This document shows, piece after piece, positions 1 to 5,098 of a stretch of DNA of 10,626 nt. This DNA comes from Clostridia bacterium. GTDB lineage: Bacteria; Bacillota; Clostridia; Christensenellales; CAG-1252. Position numbers and translations under genes: made by a program. Under the pieces are notes generated by a model, which ran no database searches, was not told the DNA's origin, and saw only the letters and a list, made by a program, of their open reading frames with translations. Where the stretch lies: assembly GCA_017615495.1 (NCBI GenBank), contig JAGAAA010000105.1:1-10626 (forward strand). Direction: 5' to 3'. The number at the start of each line of letters is the position of its first letter. The first letter of the stretch is position 1.

Positions 1-232
1 GGATAACCTCATCTTCGGCTACGCCGATTATACCCCCTTCACCTGCTTCGTGGTGTCGCTTGCCCTCGCCTGCACCGTGGTCGTGGCAAAACTGGTCGGT
101 TGCACCCTACCGCTCCTTGCCAAAAAGGCAAAGCTGGACCCCGCCGTCGTGGCAAGCCCGTTTATTACGACGGTGGTGGACGCCGTATCCTTAATTGTCT
201 ATTGCGCTTTAGCGGTTGCCCTTTTGGGTTGA
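1..232 (+). CDS. mgtE: MgtE magnesium channel, C-terminal end (5' truncated by window)
   Basis: Reading from base 2, the open frame gives about 76 residues ending at TGA (230-232); the gene begins outside the window. Two hydrophobic helices are visible. The last contains the MgtE signature KLDPAVVASPFITTVVD, close to the family's K-D-P-A-x-x-A/S-S-P-x-x-T-T-x-x-D pattern. The Asp encoded at 179-181 corresponds to the pore Asp of the last transmembrane segments that binds Mg2+ in characterised MgtE channels. The family forms homodimeric inner-membrane Mg2+ channels with N-terminal cytoplasmic gating domains (MgtE-N and CBS), which would lie upstream. The gene ends 15 bp before a strong terminator shared with the opposing peptidase gene. 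Identification is from the C-terminal signature only. Confidence 0.88.
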   Translation, partial: DNLIFGYADYTPFTCFVVSLALACTVVVAKLVGCTLPLLAKKAKLDPAVVASPFITTVVDAVSLIVYCALAVALLG

Positions 233-247
233 CGCATCAATCAAGCT

Positions 248-281
248 AAAAAAATCCGTCGCGGGCTGCGACGGATTTTTT
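248..281. terminator. Bidirectional intrinsic terminator between mgtE and the M29 peptidase gene
   Basis: The core stem is ATCCGTCGC / GCGACGGAT (254-262 and 268-276) with a GGGCT loop. It is flanked by A7 (248-254) on the left and T6 (276-281) on the right, so it gives a U-tract on either strand. It sits 15 bp after the mgtE stop and 9 bp after the stop of the opposing peptidase gene, as expected for a shared convergent terminator. Confidence 0.9.
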
Positions 282-290
282 GTTTTGCTC

Positions 291-1409
291 TTAAATCAAA
301 TTTTCAGGATTCAAACACTCTAACTCCGGCAACACAAATCTGCCGTCTTTGCGGATCAGCACGTCGTCAAAGTAGATTTCGCCGCCGCCGCATTCCGGGG
401 TTTGGCAAAGCACAAGGTCCCAGTGCACGGCGCTGATGTTGCCGTTGTAAGCATCGTCATAGCAACAGCCCGGCGTGAAGTGGATGGAGCCGGAGATCTT
501 TTCGTCAAAGAGGATGTCGCCGATGGCTTTTTTGATATAAGGATTGAGCCCAAAGGAGAACTCACCCACGTAGCGGGCGCCCTCGTCGGTGTCAAAGATC
601 TTGTTTGCCTCGGCGGTGTGGTTGGCGGTCGCTTCCACGATCTTGCCATCCTTGAACACAAGGCGCACGTCCTCAAACTTGATGCCGTCCTCAATGGAGG
701 GCACGTTGTAATGGATGACACCGTTGATGCTGCCCTGCACGGGCGCGGTGTAAACTTCGCCGTCAGGGATATTGCGCTCCCCTTTGCACTTGACGGCGCC
801 GATGCCCTTGATGGAGAAGGTGAGGTCGGTATCCTTGGCGACGATGCGCACCTTATCCGTCTTGTTCATCAGGTCCACGAGCGGCGTCATCGCCTCGCCC
901 ATTTTTTTGTAGTCAAGGCAACAAACGTTGAAGTAAAAGTCCTCGTACGCTTCGGTGCTCATGCCCGCAAGCTCGCTCATGCCCTCGGTGGGGTAACGAA
1001 GGATCACCCACTTGGTCTTTTTCACGCGCAGTTCGTGGTGGACGGGATGGGCGTAAAACTTGGAATACGCCTGCATTGCCGCGCCGTCTGCATCCGAAAG
1101 TTCGTAGCTGTTTTCCCCGCCGCGGATGCCGATGTAGGCTTGCATGTCGCGCATTTTCATTTCGTCGTATTTTGCCATGCGCTTAAAGAGCTCTTCGCCG
1201 CCGCCCTTCAAAATTTCGCGCTTGATCTTGTTGTCGCCGAGCGAAACGAAGGGGAAGCCTCCCGCCGCAAAAACTTCCTTGACCAGCAAGTTAACAAATT
1301 GATAGGGCACGCCGGATGCCTCAATGAGCACGTTTTCGCCGGGTTGCACCTCGCAAGAATAATTCACCAAATTTTTTGCCAAAATTTTCTGTCTTTCGTC
1401 TGAGATCAT
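291..1409 (-). CDS. M29 family metallo-aminopeptidase (thermophilic aminopeptidase / AmpS-PepS type)
   Basis: This 372-residue protein would be a cytosolic enzyme removing N-terminal residues from peptides with a two-metal centre. Its length is a little under the roughly 400 usual for family M29. It starts MISDERQKILAKNLVNYS, typical of the family's N-terminal domain, and has no signal peptide. Likely metal or catalytic residues are E218 in DGEVYTAP, E283 in VGEFSFGLNP, H310 in SGSIHF, and H329 and D331 in AVHWDLV; these are assigned by motif resemblance. The C-terminal half carries the usual GNxSAxHWD block. The ATG at 1407-1409 is supported by AGGAGG (GGAGG at 1415-1419) 5 nt upstream. It is monocistronic, with its own promoter (1464-1492) and the terminator at 248-281. 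Substrate preference cannot be read from the sequence. Confidence 0.9.
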   Translation of the reverse strand: MISDERQKILAKNLVNYSCEVQPGENVLIEASGVPYQFVNLLVKEVFAAGGFPFVSLGDNKIKREILKGGGEELFKRMAKYDEMKMRDMQAYIGIRGGENSYELSDADGAAMQAYSKFYAHPVHHELRVKKTKWVILRYPTEGMSELAGMSTEAYEDFYFNVCCLDYKKMGEAMTPLVDLMNKTDKVRIVAKDTDLTFSIKGIGAVKCKGERNIPDGEVYTAPVQGSINGVIHYNVPSIEDGIKFEDVRLVFKDGKIVEATANHTAEANKIFDTDEGARYVGEFSFGLNPYIKKAIGDILFDEKISGSIHFTPGCCYDDAYNGNISAVHWDLVLCQTPECGGGEIYFDDVLIRKDGRFVLPELECLNPENLI

Positions 1410-1463
1410 AAAATCCTCCGCCTATGTATTTTTAACGCACACGGGCATTTTATGCGCACTATC

Positions 1464-1492
1464 ATTATAGTCATTTGCCGCTTATTTTGCAA
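1464..1492 (-). promoter_or_regulatory. Sigma-A-type promoter for the M29 peptidase gene
   Basis: On the - strand the -35 box is TTGCAA (1487-1492, 4 of 6 matches), the spacer is 17 bp, and the -10 box is a perfect TATAAT (1464-1469). Transcription would start near 1457, giving a leader of about 48 nt before the ATG at 1409. The promoter lies just past the terminator of the upstream cyclase gene. Confidence 0.65.
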
Positions 1493-1514
1493 GCGAAACA
1501 AAAACCCACCGGGC

Positions 1515-1545
1515 AAAAAAATGCCGCCGGGGAAAGCCGGCGGCA
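1515..1545 (-). terminator. Intrinsic terminator of the diguanylate cyclase gene
   Basis: A 9-bp perfect GC-rich stem, TGCCGCCGG / CCGGCGGCA (1522-1530 and 1537-1545), has a 6-nt loop. It is followed on the - strand by seven U (A7 at 1515-1521). It begins 7 bp after the stop codon of the cyclase gene. Confidence 0.92.
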
Positions 1546-1551
1546 AAGGTT

Positions 1552-2946
1552 TTATTCCGAAAGTTGTTCGTCCTGTTTGTGCGCGTCGCGTTTTTGCGCG
1601 TACATGCGCTTATCCGCAATTGCCATCAATTTCTTAAAGGTGCCTTCGCCCACCTCTTCGGTGAAGGCGTACCCGACGGATATGCTGATCTTCTCACGCT
1701 CCAACGTCCTGTTAAAGCGGTCTATCTTTGCCTTGACCTCCTCTTCGGAGCAATCCTTAAGAATGGCGGCAAATTCATCCCCGCCGTAACGGTAGCAGTT
1801 GTCAAGGGTGCCGCCGCAGAAAGTCTCGCGGATGCAAAGCGCGGCGGTGCGAAGCAACTTGTCCCCTTCCAAGTGGCCCTGCGTGTCGTTGACGCGCTTG
1901 AGGAAGTTTACGTCAAACAACAATACGGCAAGAGCGTCCGCTCCCTTTTCATCAACTTCCAAAACGTAACGCTCCAAGCTGTAACGGTTGGGCAGCCCGG
2001 TAAGAGCGTCCGTTTCCGCCGCGGCGCGCAAGATGGCTTCCAACTTGTTGCGGCGACGAAGCAAATCGTTATGCGCAAGTACCAAGGAACGGAGCTCCCT
2101 GACGGCGCCTTTTCTCTTTAAGATTTGATCGGAAGTGATAAGCTGCGCGTATTGTTGCAACGGATTGACGATCCAACGATAAAAGGCGATAAAGGTCAAT
2201 ATCATGGTGACGATCAAAAGGAAGATCATCGTCCAATTGGCGGTACGCAAAACGGAAAGGTGCTTTTTGCTTGCCGTCGCGGTGATTTTGAAATTCAATT
2301 GTACGGTCTCGTTGCAGCTTTCGACGTTCTCGGAAATAAAGTACCTTCCCTGCACGTATTCACGTTCGGCAATGAGCTCGCCTGCTTTGGCAAGCTTTTC
2401 TTCCGCCGAAAGAGCAAGTTCCTCATCCGTTAATTCGTAGGTAGGGATAAGGTCAAAATCCAACCCCATCGGCAAAGGATAAACCGAGGCGACGAGGGCA
2501 ATGGCGTGTTCCTGCACACGGCGCATGTTTTCCGCCCTAGCCGCGGCGGCGTCGATGTAATCTTGAATTTCCTTTTCAACGCCCATTTCACGGAAGCGCT
2601 CCGCAATCTGCGGCCCGCGACGGTTTGCGTTGTCCTTGAGTTCCGTCACGTAAGCGTTGAGCGGCCCGGCGTTAACTTGCTTGTTGCCGGGAGCGCCAAC
2701 CGCAGGCGTCTGAATGAAAGTGGAACAAGTTTCGGCAAGAATGCTGCTCCCTGCCTGCAATTGCGTAGCGAGCTGTTGGTTGTCGCTGGCTTGCTGCATA
2801 ATATCAATCAGGTCGGTGCTCGTCCTGTTGACACTCATAGTTAAAACCGCTATGCATGCGATAATCGCAGCCAAAACCGCTGCAAGAGGAATAATAAAAG
2901 TGTTCGCTGTAAAACCACCGATTTCAGACTTTACTTTATTCTTCAT
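1552..2946 (-). CDS. Membrane-anchored diguanylate cyclase (GGDEF) with an extracytoplasmic sensor domain
   Basis: This 464-residue protein should make cyclic-di-GMP from two GTP at the membrane. TM1 is about residues 16-37 and TM2 about 238-256. The roughly 200 residues between them, mostly helical and rich in Ala, Glu and Lys, would lie outside the cell as an unidentified sensor. A short cytoplasmic linker (258-308) leads into the GGDEF domain (about 310-455). Visible motifs are DALTGLPNR (313-321), DVNFLKRVND with metal-binding D345, GH and GD (357-362), and an intact RYGGDEF (GGDEF 388-392). The site equivalent to the inhibitory RxxD reads GTLD, so the arginine is missing. The ATG at 2946 follows a modest GGAAGGG-type ribosome binding site. 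It has its own promoter (3041-3070) and terminator (1515-1545), and lies directly downstream of an HD-GYP phosphodiesterase gene. The ligand of the sensor domain is unknown. Confidence 0.93.
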   Translation of the reverse strand: MKNKVKSEIGGFTANTFIIPLAAVLAAIIACIAVLTMSVNRTSTDLIDIMQQASDNQQLATQLQAGSSILAETCSTFIQTPAVGAPGNKQVNAGPLNAYVTELKDNANRRGPQIAERFREMGVEKEIQDYIDAAAARAENMRRVQEHAIALVASVYPLPMGLDFDLIPTYELTDEELALSAEEKLAKAGELIAEREYVQGRYFISENVESCNETVQLNFKITATASKKHLSVLRTANWTMIFLLIVTMILTFIAFYRWIVNPLQQYAQLITSDQILKRKGAVRELRSLVLAHNDLLRRRNKLEAILRAAAETDALTGLPNRYSLERYVLEVDEKGADALAVLLFDVNFLKRVNDTQGHLEGDKLLRTAALCIRETFCGGTLDNCYRYGGDEFAAILKDCSEEEVKAKIDRFNRTLEREKISISVGYAFTEEVGEGTFKKLMAIADKRMYAQKRDAHKQDEQLSE

Positions 2947-2960
2947 ATGAATCTACCCTT

Positions 2961-3020
2961 CCGCATTCCCGCCGCTCTTTGCGGCTGACGTAAGCGCGTT
3001 GAAGCCTCCTTAGGCAAACG
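2961..3020 (-). promoter_or_regulatory. Structured mRNA leader of the diguanylate cyclase gene (possible cis-regulatory RNA)
   Basis: From the predicted start near 3034 to the ATG at 2946 the leader is about 88 nt and folds well. Hairpin 1 pairs CGTT/AACG and GCCT/AGGC (2997-3000 with 3017-3020; 3004-3007 with 3012-3015) around an AAGG loop. Hairpin 2 is GCCGC-AAAGA-GCGGC (2971-2985). A competing pairing, CCGCA with TGCGG (2980-2984 with 2961-2965), would exclude hairpin 2 and lies next to the ribosome binding site. I do not recognise a known riboswitch class; this is a structure call only. Confidence 0.35.
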
Positions 3021-3040
3021 TACCCTCATAAGATAATTAT

Positions 3041-3070
3041 ATTATAGTCAAGTCTTTAATTACTTGTCAA
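3041..3070 (-). promoter_or_regulatory. Consensus sigma-A promoter for the diguanylate cyclase gene
   Basis: On the - strand there is a perfect TTGACA (3065-3070), an 18-bp spacer, and a perfect TATAAT (3041-3046). It lies in the gap after the HD-GYP stop codon, so the cyclase can be transcribed independently of its upstream neighbour. Confidence 0.85.
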
Positions 3071-3116
3071 TAGTATGGTTATAAAACCGATTTATCGCTT
3101 GCTGACTTTTGGTGCG

Positions 3117-4442
3117 TCAACAGCTTTCACGCATCTCGTATCCGGCATCCGCGTCTATCAGTTGAAGCATGATCTCCGCAAAGATCGGGTCAAATTGCGT
3201 GCTGATACCCTTTTCGATTTCCTCCCGCACATTTTCTTGCGGCAGCGGGTCCCTATAACTCCTCTTGGAGGTCATGGCGTCGTACGCATCCGCAACCGCG
3301 ATAATACGGGCAAGTTCGGGAATGTCAGTCCCCTTCTTTCCTTCCGGATAACCCTTGCCGTCAAATCTTTCGTGATGGTAATACGCGCCTTCTTGCAAGA
3401 AGGGCGAGAGATTTGCCGCGGCGAGGATCTTTTTGCCTATGACGGGGTGCTGTTTCATCTCCGCGTATTCCTCTTCCGTAAGGCGACCTTTCTTGTTGAT
3501 AACCGCGTCGGAGACGCCGATCTTACCGACGTCGTGCACGAGGGCAGCGTAATAGATCTCGTCACATTCTTGTTCGCTCCTGCCCGCAAGTTGCGCTATC
3601 GCCCTGGAGTACTGCGCCACGCGGGAAGAGTGACCGTGCGTGTACTTATCCTTGGCGTCGATGGCGCCCGCCAAAACGCGCGCCGTTTGGTCAAGCAATA
3701 CGGTCATACGATCCTTGCGTTCTTTTAAGTACTCCGTTTCGCGTTCGTACGATTCGCTCACCGTTTCGTTAACGTCAAGGATGGCAAAGATGTAAAAGAT
3801 CACCGCCGTGATGCCCATCGAAATGTTTGACAAGGAAAAACCGTAAGCAAACACCTGCCCGATGGCGGCAACAAACGGGATGACGGAAAAAACCATTAAA
3901 CCCGTGAGCATTCGGCTGGAGAATTTTCGTTGATACTGCACGATAACGGAAAGTTGCAACAGCAAGATGGCAACCGGGAACAGATAACTCACGATAAATG
4001 CCTTTGCCCTAACGTAACGATTGGTTGCGTCAAAGGTATAGTAAAGCCCCGTAAACTGCGAAACGATGAGCATCACCACGCCCGCAAGCGCGATCCACTT
4101 AACGAGTTTCAGCCGGAAGGGCACCTTTTTCATCCCCCAATTTTCTTTAAACATATCAATCAAATACAAATTGAAGGCAAAAAGCAACAAGATGCTCAAA
4201 AAGTAAACCGCAAAATTGGATATCCTAACCATCCAATATCCAACGTTGGAAACGTCACCTCTGTAGATATAAGCGAAGCGATCGAAGAGAAGCAAAAAGG
4301 CCGCCGTCAATTCCAAAAGAATCAGGGCGAATTTTTTGTTTTTGGATATCGCTTTGGTAATAGCCGCAAAAAGAGAAACCAAGGAGCAAATGCCTATCAA
4401 TGCAACCATTACATCAAGTTGAAGTGCTTTTAAGTATTCCAC
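3117..4442 (-). CDS. Membrane HD-GYP domain protein, likely cyclic-di-GMP phosphodiesterase
   Basis: This 441-residue protein has an N-terminal integral membrane region of about seven helices (roughly residues 10-30, 38-54, 72-95, 113-133, 147-169, 178-200, 207-223), a short helical linker (225-250), and a cytoplasmic HD-GYP domain (about 252-430). Catalytic signatures are intact: THGHS (268-272), HDVGKIG with H303, D304 and K307, QHP (331-333), and the full HHERFDGKGYP (356-366). Complete HD-GYP proteins usually hydrolyse c-di-GMP to pGpG or GMP. The membrane region resembles 7TM input domains but I cannot name its family or ligand. The start is GTG (4440-4442), preceded by GAGGTGA at 4447-4453. 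It is the first gene after promoter 4476-4505, and the cyclase with the opposite activity follows 170 bp downstream, suggesting paired control of c-di-GMP. Confidence 0.92.
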   Translation of the reverse strand: MEYLKALQLDVMVALIGICSLVSLFAAITKAISKNKKFALILLELTAAFLLLFDRFAYIYRGDVSNVGYWMVRISNFAVYFLSILLLFAFNLYLIDMFKENWGMKKVPFRLKLVKWIALAGVVMLIVSQFTGLYYTFDATNRYVRAKAFIVSYLFPVAILLLQLSVIVQYQRKFSSRMLTGLMVFSVIPFVAAIGQVFAYGFSLSNISMGITAVIFYIFAILDVNETVSESYERETEYLKERKDRMTVLLDQTARVLAGAIDAKDKYTHGHSSRVAQYSRAIAQLAGRSEQECDEIYYAALVHDVGKIGVSDAVINKKGRLTEEEYAEMKQHPVIGKKILAAANLSPFLQEGAYYHHERFDGKGYPEGKKGTDIPELARIIAVADAYDAMTSKRSYRDPLPQENVREEIEKGISTQFDPIFAEIMLQLIDADAGYEMRESC

Positions 4443-4475
4443 ACGTCACCTCACGATTGAATCCGGTTATACTAT

Positions 4476-4505
4476 ATTTTACCATTTTGATAGCCCAACT
4501 GTCAA
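4476..4505 (-). promoter_or_regulatory. Sigma-A promoter for the HD-GYP gene
   Basis: On the - strand there is TTGACA (4500-4505, perfect), an 18-bp spacer, and TAAAAT (4476-4481, 5 of 6). Transcription would start near 4469, about 27 nt before the GTG codon. The 55 bases upstream (4506-4560) are AT-rich with nothing else recognisable. Confidence 0.7.
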
Positions 4506-4563
4506 TATGCTATTTTTTGGAGCAAAATCACCTATAAAAAGTAAAGCGTTTATTCCTTACCAT

Positions 4564-4735
4564 CACGCAAATGCGTGCATATCATCAAGCGCCAGCTTGT
4601 ATATCATCAGCACAATGTGCTGTATATCATCAAACCGCAAGTAATACACGGCATAGGGAGATGATATGCAAGGGCAATGCCCTTGATGATATGCACACCT
4701 GAAGGTGTGATGATATGCCAAACCTTGCGGTTTGG
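4564..4735. repeat. Array of small hairpins separated by ATATCATCA / TGATGATAT spacers
   Basis: Six clear stem-loops: CACGC/GCGTG (4564-4577), CAAGC/GCTTG (4586-4599), CAGCAC/GTGCTG (4608-4622), CAAGGGC/GCCCTTG (4669-4685), CACACC/GGTGTG (4694-4709) and CCAAACC/GGTTTGG (4718-4735). Between them the spacer ATATCATCA occurs three times in one orientation (4579-4587, 4601-4609, 4624-4632). It then occurs three times as its reverse complement (4660-4667 as GATGATAT, then 4684-4692 and 4708-4716). The orientation flips around a degenerate centre near 4633-4659, so the whole block is roughly palindromic. Stem sequences differ while the spacer is conserved, which points to structure under constraint. 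No protein gene is credible here. Confidence 0.8.
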
Positions 4736-4738
4736 ATA

Positions 4739-4770
4739 AAAAATCTCGGAAATCACTTTCCGAGATTTTT
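4739..4770. terminator. Strong terminator-like hairpin, U-tract on both strands
   Basis: A 14-bp perfect stem pairs AAAAATCTCGGAAA (4739-4752) with its complement (4757-4770) around a TCAC loop, so both outer arms are A/T runs. On the - strand it directly follows the CCA-ended tRNA-like 3' end at 4770-4778, the same order as tRNA-Ser followed by its own terminator. It also separates that segment from the hairpin array. Confidence 0.75.
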
Positions 4771-4914
4771 GGCGGAGAGTTAGATGGATTCGCTCTTGCA
4801 ATGCTCAAAGCATGCTCTTTGATCAAGTTATTGCTTTTCGCATTGCTTCGGTCATCGCTAAAATCGACAGAAATCAACTGTCGATTTCTTGACGCTCTCG
4901 TTCGAATCCCTAAC
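4770..4914 (-). repeat. Structured non-coding segment bounded by tRNA-Ser 3'-end sequences; possible ncRNA or tRNA-derived repeat
   Basis: The left end, TGGCGGAGAGTTAG (4770-4783) plus GGATTCG (4786-4792), repeats the tRNA-Ser 3' end (4962-4981) with a 2-nt insertion. The right end, GTTCGAATCCCTAAC (4900-4914), is an exact inverted copy of tRNA positions 4971-4985. The two ends can therefore pair over 12 bp with one 2-nt bulge. Read on the - strand, an RNA would begin GTTAGGGATTCG, end with an unpaired TCTCCGCCA tail carrying CCA, and run into the terminator at 4739-4770. Inside are further stems: GCAATGC/GCATTGC (4798-4804, 4840-4846), TCAAAG/CTTTGA (4805-4810, 4817-4822), and a perfect 10-bp hairpin (4861-4870, 4878-4887). 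No promoter is visible; expression, if any, could come by read-through from tRNA-Ser. Alternatives are a decayed tRNA duplicate, an old attachment-site scar, or a MITE-like repeat. Confidence 0.5.
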
Positions 4915-4927
4915 GTTAAGTCCAGTT

Positions 4928-4954
4928 AAAAAAAGCCCGAGAACGGGCTTTTTT
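4928..4954 (-). terminator. Intrinsic terminator of the tRNA-Ser gene
   Basis: The stem AAGCCCG / CGGGCTT (4933-4939 and 4944-4950) has an AGAA loop, with A7 at 4928-4934 giving a U-tract on the - strand. It lies 8 bp past the 3' CCA of the tRNA. The T6 on the other side makes it potentially bidirectional. Confidence 0.88.
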
Positions 4955-4961
4955 GTTTGGC

Positions 4962-5049
4962 TGGCGGAGAGTTAGGGATTCGAACCCCAGTTAGCTTTCA
5001 CTAAAACGGTTTTCAAGACCGCCGCATTCGACCGCTCTGCCAACTCTCC
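4962..5049 (-). tRNA. tRNA-Ser (anticodon UGA), CCA encoded
   Basis: The gene is 88 nt including CCA. The acceptor stem GGAGAGT pairs with ACTCTCC, followed by discriminator G and an encoded CCA (4962-4964). The anticodon loop is CTTGAAA, giving anticodon TGA, which reads UCA and related serine codons. It is a class II tRNA with a long variable arm (TTAG/CTAA stem), as required for seryl-tRNA, and the T-arm has the canonical TTCGAAT loop with a five-pair stem. It has its own promoter (5069-5098) and terminator (4928-4954). Parts of its 3' end recur at 4770-4792 and, inverted, at 4900-4914. Confidence 0.97.
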
Positions 5050-5068
5050 ATTTGTGTGTCACGAAAGA

Positions 5069-5098
5069 ATTATATTGTATGCGGGGGCGGTTTGTCAA
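5069..5098 (-). promoter_or_regulatory. Consensus promoter of tRNA-Ser, overlapping the end of the ykvI-like gene
   Basis: On the - strand there is a perfect TTGACA (5093-5098), an 18-bp spacer, and a perfect TATAAT (5069-5074). Transcription would start near 5062, 13 nt before the tRNA. The -10 box overlaps the TAA stop codon (5070-5072) of the upstream membrane protein gene, so the promoter lies almost wholly in coding sequence. Confidence 0.85.

Noticed and set aside
402..1403. 333-residue open frame on the + strand
   Set aside because: It is antisense to the M29 peptidase gene, which has clear family motifs, a promoter and a ribosome binding site. The + frame has no recognisable domain and reflects codon bias of the opposite strand.
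2947..3040. c-di-GMP-I (GEMM) riboswitch upstream of the cyclase
   Set aside because: The leader has hairpins and a GCAAAG string, but the GAAA tetraloop, its receptor helix and the conserved core order of GEMM are not present.
4564..4735. CRISPR array
   Set aside because: The repeated unit is only nine bases, flips orientation midway, and the intervals are self-complementary hairpins of about 13-18 bases rather than 30-base unique spacers.
4563..4877. 104-residue and 64-residue open frames on the - strand
   Set aside because: They run through the hairpin array and its spacers; the translation follows the repeats and there is no ribosome binding site or family signal.
4892..4924. 3' half of a second tRNA on the + strand, ending TCCA
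   Set aside because: It has the TTCGAAT loop but the flanking bases do not form a T-stem and no matching 5' half exists, so it is an inverted fragment, not a tRNA gene.
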